Shown here one piece after another: positions 36,392-43,855 of a stretch of DNA of 64,000 bases. The notes under the pieces are model-generated. The model ran no database searches and was not told where the DNA came from. It saw nothing but the letters and a program-made list of their open reading frames with translations. This stretch comes from CAWGXG01 sp963826505 (lineage in GTDB: Bacteria; Chloroflexota; Anaerolineae; Aggregatilineales; Aggregatilineaceae): NCBI GenBank assembly GCA_963826505.1, contig CAWGXG010000006.1, forward strand, positions 764,578-828,577, written 5' to 3'. Numbering within the stretch: position 1 is the stretch's first letter; each line of letters opens with the position of its first letter. Both the position numbers and the translations under genes were made by a program.

Positions 36392-36586
36392 GGCCGCCGC
36401 CACTGCCAGGTCCTCTTCCGGGATGGGCGTAATCTGGTCTAACTCATGTTGCAACGCCAGACGCTTCTCCAAGTATTCGTCAGTGTCCGTGATGAACCCA
36501 TGATCCCGCCGGAAATCCAAACGGAAGAGCTGATCGGGCAGCCCAGGGTTTCCTAACTGAAGCTCGCATCGCTCTTGACAAATCAT
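36392..36586 (-). pseudogene. possible serine-recombinase C-terminal remnant
   Basis: Reads FRLDFRRDHGFITDTDEYLE, then KRLALQHELDQITPIPEEDL. This resembles the coiled-coil region near the C-terminus of large serine recombinases. There is no catalytic domain. The identification is weak; it could be any coiled-coil tail. Confidence 0.3.
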
Positions 36587-36601
36587 TGCGATGGATATAA
36601 T
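36575..36601 (+). promoter_or_regulatory. promoter of the padR operon
   Basis: TTGACA at 36575-36580 and TATAAT at 36596-36601 are perfect consensus boxes with a short 15-base spacer. With TAATAT as -10 the spacer would be 17. The palindromic operator starts at the last base of the -10, so a bound repressor would block the start site. Confidence 0.7.
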
Positions 36602-36633
36602 ATGTCGGTAAACGACAGTCGTTTACCGACATA
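36601..36633 (+). promoter_or_regulatory. perfect 33-base palindromic operator (PadR-type)
   Basis: Half-site TATGTCGGTAAACGAC, one central base and the exact complement. It contains the ATGT...ACAT pattern typical of PadR sites. Each half also holds a smaller GTCG/CGAC dyad, so two dimers might bind. It lies between the -10 box and the padR start, indicating autorepression. Confidence 0.7.
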
Positions 36634-36651
36634 CGCGAGGTAGTGTCATCA

Positions 36652-36987
36652 ATGACCCAGGACCTTCTCCCGCTTCGAGAGCCAACCTTTTTCATCCTGC
36701 TGAGCATTTCAACTCAGAAAAAGCATGGCTATGCCATTCTGCAAGACGTCGAAGCCCTCAGCAAGGGCAGCATTAGGCTGAGCAACGGCACACTCTATGG
36801 TGCCCTGGTCCGGCTGCAGGATCAGGGGTTGATTGAGCACGTCGCCAGCGACGGCGATCAGACCAGCGGCAAGCCACGCAAAGCCTACCAGATTACACGA
36901 ACCGGGCTCATCGTGCTGCAAAGGGAGATAGCGCGTATGGATGCGCTGGTGCGAACCGCCCGCCAACATTTACCTGGGGAAATCTAG
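36652..36987 (+). CDS. PadR-family transcriptional regulator
   Basis: A 111-residue winged-helix repressor: PLREPTFFILLSISTQKKHG, YAILQDVEALSKGSIRLSNG, TLYGALVRLQDQGLIEHVAS, and GKPRKAYQITRTGLIVLQRE, which is the classic PadR core. Start ATG 36652 was chosen over an in-frame start at 36643. A strong promoter with a perfect palindrome lies directly upstream. Its stop overlaps the GTG of the following membrane-protein gene by one base, so both are co-expressed. PadR proteins usually respond to small hydrophobic effectors. Confidence 0.93.
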   Translation: MTQDLLPLREPTFFILLSISTQKKHGYAILQDVEALSKGSIRLSNGTLYGALVRLQDQGLIEHVASDGDQTSGKPRKAYQITRTGLIVLQREIARMDALVRTARQHLPGEI

Positions 36988-38519
36988 TGCACGACCACCT
37001 GCTCGTCTTCTACCGCTGGCTTCTGGGGCTTTATCCGCTCAAGTTTCGCGAAGAGTACGCCGACGAGATGCTGCTCGTCTTTCAGATGCAGCTCGACGGC
37101 CTGCCGAGTCTCAACCTGAGGCACACGCTTCAGATCCTGTGGCGTGAGCTCGGCCCACTGCCCATCCTGTTGCTCAATGCCCACCTGCGCGAAAGGCACG
37201 TTTATATGGAATTCGAGGGAGAAATTCGTACAGCCGAATCGAACCCGCAGCAGTTGGAAGAAATCTACCAGTTTGCCCGGCGAAACGATCAGGCGGTGGC
37301 ATTCCGCAATGCATTGATCGCCCGTTATGAAGCCACACCGGACAACATCCTGCTGGCAGCATGGTATTACCGCCTGCAAAATGGCGGGGAGGGTGCCCAT
37401 AAGCACGCCCGAAAGACCAATTGGCTGATCGCGGTGCCCCTGAGCATCCTCACTGGACTGATCTTTTGGATGCTCAGCAATGTTGAACACCTGACAGAGC
37501 CCCATGACATCCCACACCTCCTGCTCTGGTGGTCGCCTATTGCCACTATGAGCGCCTTGATCTTCATGACCGTCACCGCCGGGACCCGGTTAACGCGGGC
37601 CCTTATCCTGGGGGCGAGTTTGCTGCTTGCCACCGCGTACTGTATTATCGTCGCCTCTTCCTTCGGGGAGGATTTGGCCAGCGAACAGTATCTCATCCTC
37701 GCCGCTATCCACATTCCCCTGTTGTGCTGGGCGGCCCTGGGTCTGATGGCAGGGGCACGGTCAAGCGCTGCCGAACGTTTCGCCTTTCTATTCAAGTCCA
37801 TCGAAGTGGGGATTGTCGCCGGGTTCTACCTGGCGGCTGGGATGGCCTTTGGAGGCATCACAGTCGGCCTGTTCGCGGCGTTGTCACTCGAACTGCCAGA
37901 GGTGCTGCTGCGTCTGATCGCCGCGGGCGGCTTTGGCTTGTTGCCAGTGCTGGCGCTTGCCACCGTCTACGATCCGAGCGCTGCCCCCTCGGCCCAGGAC
38001 TTCGACCAGGGGTTGAGCCGGTTGATTACCACTCTGATGCGCCTGCTACTGCCCCTGACGCTGATCGTGTTGGTGATCTACGTGCTGGTGATCCCGTTCA
38101 ACTTCATGGCTCCGTTTGAGAACCGCGACGTGCTGATCGTCTATAATGCCATGCTGTTCGGGATCGTGGGTCTGCTGATCGGCACGACGCCCATCACAGG
38201 CGAAAACCTGTCGCCGAAGCTGAGGCGGGTTATGCGGAACGGCATCATCGCCGTGGCAGGGCTGGCCGTGCTGGTCAGCATCTATGCCCTGGCCGCGATT
38301 CTACACCGTACCCTGCAGGGCGACCTGACCCTCAATCGACTGACGGTCATCGGCTGGAATGGCATCAACATTGGCGTTCTGATCGCGTTGATCGTCACGC
38401 AGCTCCGCACGAACCTGGACAGATGGATCGAGACTCTTCACGCGGTTTTCAGTTGGGCAGCGGTCATCTATGTCGCCTGGAGCATCCTGCTGCTGGCTGC
38501 TGCGCCAGTTGTGTTGTGA
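36987..38519 (+). CDS. multi-pass membrane protein co-expressed with PadR
   Basis: A 510-residue protein. The N-terminal soluble part (RWLLGLYPLKFREEYADEML, a pattern common in proteins encoded next to PadR genes and akin to permease-prefix domains) is followed from about residue 145 by roughly ten hydrophobic segments, for example WLIAVPLSILTGLIFWML and LIVLVIYVLVIPFNFM. GTG 36987 overlaps the padR stop. No transporter motif is recognised. Being in the PadR operon suggests a role in membrane stress or drug response. Confidence 0.75.
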   Translation: MHDHLLVFYRWLLGLYPLKFREEYADEMLLVFQMQLDGLPSLNLRHTLQILWRELGPLPILLLNAHLRERHVYMEFEGEIRTAESNPQQLEEIYQFARRNDQAVAFRNALIARYEATPDNILLAAWYYRLQNGGEGAHKHARKTNWLIAVPLSILTGLIFWMLSNVEHLTEPHDIPHLLLWWSPIATMSALIFMTVTAGTRLTRALILGASLLLATAYCIIVASSFGEDLASEQYLILAAIHIPLLCWAALGLMAGARSSAAERFAFLFKSIEVGIVAGFYLAAGMAFGGITVGLFAALSLELPEVLLRLIAAGGFGLLPVLALATVYDPSAAPSAQDFDQGLSRLITTLMRLLLPLTLIVLVIYVLVIPFNFMAPFENRDVLIVYNAMLFGIVGLLIGTTPITGENLSPKLRRVMRNGIIAVAGLAVLVSIYALAAILHRTLQGDLTLNRLTVIGWNGINIGVLIALIVTQLRTNLDRWIETLHAVFSWAAVIYVAWSILLLAAAPVVL

Positions 38520-38756
38520 GGCACGGCGAAGACGATCAATCGCGGGGCAAAAATCAGTCCTGGTCCTTTGATCGGAGCCTCTATTTACCCTGTTACGTCG
38601 CGTGCCTCTAGCACTCCCATCTGCAAAATGAGAGAAATGTTTCAGAACCGAAGAACTGAACCACGCGATCACAACAGGGTCAACGGTTCCAGATCTGGCA
38701 CGGGGGAAGAGTTGATCTTCGCGCTCAGAAGACCTTCAGATATCTAGGCGTAGTGG
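38520..38756. other. intergenic DNA before transposon debris
   Basis: No gene is seen. The sequence after the membrane-protein stop has no clear terminator and runs into a decayed integrase on the opposite strand. Confidence 0.35.
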
Positions 38757-39130
38757 TCAGAAACCCCTGTAGGGGCTAAAAAGTCGATCCGTGGCCGATT
38801 CTTCGGTCAAGCGACCCGACGATAGCCGTGGTGGAGTCCCTCGAGCACTGGCTGTCCCATAGGTTTGCAGAAAATCGCAGGCCCACGTTTCACCCGCATG
38901 ATTGGCCAGGAACGTCGCCCAGGTTTGTCCACGTTTGCGCGGTGGTAACCTCCTTCGTGCGCGTTGGCCACATGCTTGGCGACAAACACCAGCGTCCGTA
39001 TACACGCGGCGTCAGTTCCGGGTCGAGCCACTTTGTCACAATCAGAGACCCGACGATGTTTGTCAAACTGGAAGCAGGTCGTGGGTGAGATGGCAGCCCA
39101 CCCAAGCCTATCGATTCACTTCGCCTTCGC
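38757..39130 (-). pseudogene. integrase/transposase (rve-type) remnant
   Basis: On the minus strand QTWATFLANHAGETWACDFL followed by QT is the start of the rve catalytic core, with its first Asp in ACDFLQT, as found in IS3/IS481-like integrases. Flanking pieces in other frames (LVTKWLDPELTPR, MWPTRTKEVTTAQTW) seem to belong to the same protein, which has several frameshifts and lacks the rest of the catalytic domain. Confidence 0.5.
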
Positions 39131-39379
39131 TCCGACCTGCGTCCCTTCCTATTTGCCTAACCTATCCCTTGAATTAGTTTTCGGGAGGAAAGTCCATGCG
39201 AACGTTACTTCCCGAAAGGTACGCTCGTTCCCTTTTCCCGAACACGGGTTGCGTACATAATGACACCATTGGCAACCAGTCCTCGCCTCGTTGCCAGCCA
39301 AACAGTCGAATCCATACACTTTCCGTTCGTGCCCTAGGGTCCTTGGGCTGAATGATATATGTAGTGGAGCCAGCCATCC
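39131..39379. other. intergenic DNA without a supported gene
   Basis: No reading frame with a motif, ribosome site or recognisable family was found. The sequence lies between the integrase remnant and the end of the convergent cyclase-like gene. Confidence 0.35.
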
Positions 39380-40564
39380 TCACGCCGCGCCCGACTCACC
39401 CAGCAGGTGATCGACCACCAACTCGACCGCATCAGTGGGCAGCGCGTCAGACGGCGCAGCCACCATCAGCCCAGCGGCACGATCGGCGGCGATCTGGTCA
39501 CGGAGCCGCGCTTCCAACGCCGGGCCGTGCTGGCGGCGCATCATGGGCCGGATCAATGCGAACCACACGACCGCGATCAGCGCGCGCTTGAGCGCCGTGG
39601 AGTCCGTCCCCCGCCCCAGCTGGTAAGTGACCCGTGTCGTGCCGTCAAGGGGCACAAAACGAGTTGTGGTCAGCAAGATCGGATTGAGTGGTCCCATGTG
39701 GGACTCTTCGCGCGTGGTGAAATACTCGTAGGGCCGCCAATCCAGCACAAACTGGTCGGTGTGCCGCGACCCATGCGCGCAGTGATAGCGCGCCCCACGC
39801 CCCACCCGTCCGCCGGGCCGCTCGCGGATTGTTACGGCGTCCGCCGCCATGAAAATGGTCCTGATGTCAGGCCGGGTCATGAACTGCCACGCCTCCTCCA
39901 GCCCCAGCGGCAGCGTCAACGACGACTCAAATACCACGTCCTCCGGGGGCACCACGATGCGCTGGTGCGCGCGCTCGGACTCCCAGGCGCGACCCAGGTC
40001 GTGAACCACACAGTCCACGTGCCCCAGGTGCTCGTACTCCCCCCCGTAGGGGACCATCGCGTTGGCACTGATGCCCAGCGCGTCGACGGCGCGCCGTGTC
40101 AGGAGGGCGTAAGCGCGGATGCCGGTTTCCTCCGTCACGTTGTTTTTGAGCAAGCGGTGAATCAGGATCACGTCCGAGCCGCTGATCTCCTTGCGCCCGT
40201 GCAGATCTTGGATCACGAACTGCCCATAATGGACGAAGAACTTGAGATCCAGTTGGGCCATATTGGCGCACGCCTGACACGTACAGGTAGTATTGTTGCG
40301 CATCTGCTCCAGCGTTAGCGCGAAGGCGTAGTAGACCGCCTCGATCGTGTCCAGCAAGTTGCTGCCGTCCCCCAGCGCCGCTTCGGTCACGTACGTCAGA
40401 ATCGCGTCGCCCTGGAAGTTGGAAATGGTGAGCGGCGGCTTGAGATGTTCCAGCAACACGTCGAACAGGCTCGTGAGGATGTCGTGCGCGTGCTCGAGTT
40501 CCGACTGCGTCATAAAGGCTGTATAGCCAGTGATGTCTGCGATGATAAAATAGCCGGTGTCCAT
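39380..40564 (-). CDS. DUF2652-type cyclase-like protein with SRPBCC domain
   Basis: A 394-residue protein. The N-terminal half begins DTGYFIIADITGYTAFMTQS and contains ISNFQGDAILTYV. This is class III nucleotidyl-cyclase-like (DUF2652) with the metal-type Asp in ADITGYT and QGDAIL. The C-terminal half, FESSLTLPLGLEEAWQFMTR, GRVGRGARYHCAHG and VTYQLGRGTDS, is a START/SRPBCC-like ligand-binding domain. A CxCxxC-like cluster (TTCTCQACANM) sits between. Start ATG 40564 is the first before the domain. Whether it makes a cyclic nucleotide is not known. Confidence 0.8.
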   Translation of the reverse strand: MDTGYFIIADITGYTAFMTQSELEHAHDILTSLFDVLLEHLKPPLTISNFQGDAILTYVTEAALGDGSNLLDTIEAVYYAFALTLEQMRNNTTCTCQACANMAQLDLKFFVHYGQFVIQDLHGRKEISGSDVILIHRLLKNNVTEETGIRAYALLTRRAVDALGISANAMVPYGGEYEHLGHVDCVVHDLGRAWESERAHQRIVVPPEDVVFESSLTLPLGLEEAWQFMTRPDIRTIFMAADAVTIRERPGGRVGRGARYHCAHGSRHTDQFVLDWRPYEYFTTREESHMGPLNPILLTTTRFVPLDGTTRVTYQLGRGTDSTALKRALIAVVWFALIRPMMRRQHGPALEARLRDQIAADRAAGLMVAAPSDALPTDAVELVVDHLLGESGAA

Positions 40565-40779
40565 TGGGCCGCTCCGCGATGATGTCCTCGTCACTCTGGA
40601 TTCTCGCTGAATCAGGGTCCTGCGGCAAGCGCGCCGGAACGGACGCGCTGGCCACCCCACGCACTAATTTGCGCTAATCGGGAAACGCGAGATACGAAAG
40701 TTCCGCGTCAACAGCCACATGCGATGTGGTTTTGACCCGATTTTCGGAGGGTCAGTGCGATAGATCAGCGGCTTAAAAC

Positions 40780-40951
40780 TGAACAGGACTGCAATAGTCC
40801 AGGGACGAGTGGAGCCGTTGCCGATTGTAGAACACCTCAATAAACTCGAACACAACGGCACGGGCCGCGTTGCGCGTCGGAAACTGGACCAGGTCGGTTC
40901 GAACGTTTTCCAGAAATCATCGACGGCACAGAACAATTCCAGTAAACTCAT
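40780..40951 (-). pseudogene. two fused transposase fragments
   Basis: SLLELFCAVDDFWKTFEPTW looks like the N-terminus of an IS982/IS4-type transposase. About 20 residues later another frame reads ARAVVFEFIEVFYNRQRLHS and SLDYCSPVQF then stop, the C-terminus of an IS3-family OrfB. Two different elements are therefore joined here. No function is expected. Confidence 0.6.
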
Positions 40952-41192
40952 GGGGGGATGCCTTACGTGGTAGGGGTACCCTGGAGGATACCACCTCCAG
41001 CGAAAGGGGTCCCGCCTTATCTAACTCACGTTAAAAATGAAGCTCGTTGTTAAAGTTTGACTGTAGTGAAACCACAAACACAAATACATGATACAAGTGA
41101 CAGTAGAATCGCCTCTTGAACGATCCGCTTGGTAGATTTCATGTACAGCCTCTTCTCGGGGAAAAATCCGTGGAACGCCCAACCTCGTGACA

Positions 41193-41909
41193 TTATAGAT
41201 TGAGTTTTAAAGCGGGGCGCACACCGTAGCCAGCGAGATTGACGCGAGCGTAGTGGCGGATGCTGGCGCGCGTGCCGACAAACACGGCACGTAATGGGTC
41301 TTCACCTTTGTCTTTCAGCCTGCCTTGGTTTCTTAGCCACCACCATGAGCAGCCATACTTTTTGCTGCCCTCACTTATGTAATCAGTATCAACATTTTTG
41401 TCCATCACATACAGATGGCAGCCATCGGCCTTTTTCATTTTGGCGAATTCCGTACCTCTCGCACGACGAAAATCCTTGCCGAGTTTTTCAGTCAAACTAT
41501 TCACTTCGGTAACGCTAAGCAAAAATACCTTGTCCTCCGTGTCTGGGCTGCCCTCACCGTTATCTGTGTTGTGTGTCGTTTTGATTATTTCCTTTTCAGC
41601 GGCACTGAATGCAGCGTTTTGAAACGAATCGTTCAGCCACTGCCGCAGATCGCAGTCACGCCAGGTAATATCCATATACTCCCCGTGATACCGCTTGCAG
41701 TCCAAAATGTACTCGCTCAAAATGAGCACCTCACTGCCGGAATTTTGCAGCACCCGCCACTTGATCGGCATTCGGTCCGCGCCGTCCGCTGTCTGCGGAT
41801 AACTGCCAAAAGTAATGATTTCGTCCGGTTGTGCGCTCCGATGAAGTGCGGAAGCAAGCCTATTGTCCATTTGCGTGTCCCCAGTCAGCAAGAGAATAAG
41901 GACCAGCAT
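41193..41909 (-). CDS. DUF6273 domain protein
   Basis: A 238-residue protein with the DUF6273 pattern: IITFGSYPQTADGADRMPIK, WRVLQNSGSEVLILSEYILD, DIRQWLN-like text, and the C-terminal SWWWLRNQG followed by YGVRPALKLNL. The family is related to formylglycine-enzyme-like or lectin-like folds of surface proteins and has no established activity. ATG 41909 overlaps the upstream gene by 25 bases; ATG 41870 (MDNRLAS) would not. No signal peptide in the shorter form. It lies directly after an immunity-like gene. Confidence 0.75.
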   Translation of the reverse strand: MLVLILLLTGDTQMDNRLASALHRSAQPDEIITFGSYPQTADGADRMPIKWRVLQNSGSEVLILSEYILDCKRYHGEYMDITWRDCDLRQWLNDSFQNAAFSAAEKEIIKTTHNTDNGEGSPDTEDKVFLLSVTEVNSLTEKLGKDFRRARGTEFAKMKKADGCHLYVMDKNVDTDYISEGSKKYGCSWWWLRNQGRLKDKGEDPLRAVFVGTRASIRHYARVNLAGYGVRPALKLNL

Positions 41910-42400
41910 AGCGCATTGCGTAGTCGCTGGTCATCGATCACAAGTTCCCGAATCTCGCTGGGAAGCTGCGCACGCTGCCACTGGCACTCCAGGCGACCGG
42001 CCTCGTCACGCTCCTCTTCAGGAGCCGCCGCGCGTACGGCTCTGATCGCGTAGGCCGCTGCGCCCAGCTCATGAGCTGCTACATGAGCCACCGCCGCAGC
42101 TTGTCCGGCAGCGTAAGCCGCTTCCCTCGCGGCGCCGCTCAACTCTCTGGCAGCGCCCATGGCGTGTCCGGCAGCGGTACGGGCTTGAGTCATCGAAACT
42201 TCACCTCGCACCCAGGCGTGCGCCTGCTCAATCGCCCGGCGCGGACGGTCGTCACCGGGCTGCACTTGCTCGAAGAAATGCAGTACATGCTGTGCGCAAT
42301 CGGCCGCCCATATCGCAAGAAGGTGGTGATGTGCGTCCAGTAGAGTGCCGCCGCGACGAACGGTCACGAACCTCGGATCTCTTTCCTTTGGTAGAATCAT
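41885..42400 (-). CDS. Imm-5-like putative immunity protein
   Basis: A 171-residue alanine-rich helical protein: DPRFVTVRRGGTLLDAHHHL, LAIWAADCAQHVLHFFEQ, AIEQAHAWVRGEVSMTQART and AYAAGQAAAVAHVAAHELGA. This matches the family usually annotated as Imm-5-like putative immunity proteins of polymorphic toxin systems. No cognate toxin is recognisable next to it. The same family also occurs without toxins, so the role is open. ATG 42400 follows GAAAGG. Confidence 0.8.
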   Translation of the reverse strand: MILPKERDPRFVTVRRGGTLLDAHHHLLAIWAADCAQHVLHFFEQVQPGDDRPRRAIEQAHAWVRGEVSMTQARTAAGHAMGAARELSGAAREAAYAAGQAAAVAHVAAHELGAAAYAIRAVRAAAPEEERDEAGRLECQWQRAQLPSEIRELVIDDQRLRNALCWSLFSC

Positions 42401-42773
42401 TCGGCTGCCTATCCTTTCTGCATCAGCAAACTTTGCCTTTGCGAATTTATCGTTTCTCCCCTTGCCCTGCGTCCAGCGGAGTATATATCCGCTTGCGGTT
42501 TTGAGCTGCGCTCACACTCGGCGGCACCCGTGCCAAGAGCAAACTTTTCCCGTGATATCAAGGACAGTCCAGTTTTTCAGCGCTCCATATGATTCGAATT
42601 AGTGTGGGTCAATTGTTGATTCGAGCTTTCAGTCTCTAACTGGGACGTACAATCAAACGATGAATCACCCGGCACAGCTCACCAGAACCTAGCATCCCAC
42701 GCCGCTCGCGTCGGTCGATGTGCTGCACGTCGAGTACGAGGACGTTCTCAAGCTCAATCCGCCCGCCTTGCCT
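42401..42773. other. intergenic region without a supported gene
   Basis: No convincing gene is present. It should contain the promoter of the immunity-like gene and the end of the P-loop kinase gene. No clear consensus promoter or terminator was identified. Confidence 0.35.
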
Positions 42774-43241
42774 CTACTCTCGGCGCTCAAGTTCGTCGGG
42801 CGTTGGGCGTTGGAAGAACGCAATCCATGGCTTCATCATCGCTTCGGGAATATAGAAACTTGTTGGCGAAGGCTGCGAATTTCTTACCGCAAGCCGATGC
42901 AGCAACTCATCCGCCGATACATCGAGAAAGTGGACTTCGCTGCTGGCACCGAGCTGCTTGGCTCGAGATCGATAGTCTTCGCGTTCCTCTCGTGCCCAGA
43001 AGCCGAAATCGAGGATGACATTCGTTCCCAATTCAAGCGCTCTACTGGCGATGTTCCACAGCATCGCTTCAATGAGACCATGCCGAGCATCATGGTCTGG
43101 CTCCTCAGCATCTTGACCGAAGAGACGTATGTGCCATTCATCGGGTGTCAGTCGAAGGGCCGATTGCTCACGCTCAAGCTTCTGCGCAAGTGTGGTTTTT
43201 CCCGAGCAAGGAAGTCCAACCATCAAATGGAGAGTCGCCAC
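42774..43241 (-). CDS. P-loop kinase / AAA-type ATPase (zeta-toxin-like fold)
   Basis: A 155-residue P-loop protein. Walker A is MVGLPCSGKTTLAQKLE at about residues 7-23; SALRLTPDEWHIRLFG follows, and NVILDFGFWAREEREDYRSR carries the catalytic Asp and lid arginines. This is typical of small-molecule or zeta-toxin-like kinases (AAA_33). It starts GTG 43241, with ATG six codons later as an alternative. A longer plus-strand frame over the same DNA is a shadow. The substrate is unknown; similar proteins include antibiotic phosphotransferases. Confidence 0.82.
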   Translation of the reverse strand: MATLHLMVGLPCSGKTTLAQKLEREQSALRLTPDEWHIRLFGQDAEEPDHDARHGLIEAMLWNIASRALELGTNVILDFGFWAREEREDYRSRAKQLGASSEVHFLDVSADELLHRLAVRNSQPSPTSFYIPEAMMKPWIAFFQRPTPDELERRE

Positions 43242-43789
43242 ACTTACTACTCCTAGAATTGGTAACGCGACAAAGGGAGCGGTAAATCTGGATAAGATCA
43301 GCAGACCATCAATGCTTTAGTTTATGCCTACCACACCCTGTTTGTCACTACCGATTTATGGGAAGCGAGCGCAGATATGATCAAGTTATTCCCGGCCAGC
43401 ATCGGAGGGCCAGAGCGGTTCGTGTCGCTCACTCACTGCAATCCGTCAGACATGTGGCGCGCCATTCATTCTTCCTCAATAGCACGAACAAATAACACAA
43501 AACGCCGGAGAGCCCGCAGACTCTCCGGCTATGCCCTCGGTCAGCCAAAACGCTCTGGCCAGCCAGGGTGTTATTACGAGAACCATACTCGTATTGCAGG
43601 TACACGTGCACGGGGAAAACCACAGGTGGAATAGGATAACGCGATGCCCAGTCGCTCCTTACAATCCATCTGCGGCATAGCCAGTTGATAGCTTGGCGTC
43701 GTTGTTGCTCAAAGCCTATCCATTTCCCCTCCAGCCAATCACTTGCCCATCCCCATGAACTCATGTATCATAAAAGATAGCTCGAGGTG
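43242..43789. other. intergenic region with a hairpin at 43503-43528
   Basis: No gene is supported. GCCGGAGAG at 43503-43511 pairs with CTCTCCGGC at 43520-43528. On the minus strand this hairpin is followed by GTTTT, so it may be a weak terminator for something read leftward. The right part leads to the promoter of the large regulator. Confidence 0.4.
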
Positions 43790-43855
43790 ACACCGCCCTT
43801 CCCCTGCCCCCACTCCTCAGCGTCCCCGCCCGCCCAGTGAGCCAGGAGACCTCCT
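43790..43855 (+). promoter_or_regulatory. conserved leader of the BTAD-STAND-WD40 gene
   Basis: It nearly repeats the leader of the decayed paralogue (minus strand 14149-14215), including CCCCCACTCCTCAGC and AGGAGACCTCCT with the ribosome site. AGGAG/CTCCT can form a small hairpin that would cover the ribosome site. Confidence 0.5.

Noticed and set aside
39407..40318. Plus-strand open frame of 303 codons
   Set aside because: Antisense of the DUF2652/SRPBCC gene; no motif and no ribosome site.
42720..43256. Plus-strand open frame of 178 codons
   Set aside because: The minus strand encodes a P-loop kinase with Walker A; the plus frame is its shadow.
43429..43764. Minus-strand 111-codon open frame
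   Set aside because: No motif, no ribosome site and an intergenic context with a hairpin inside; not supported as a gene.
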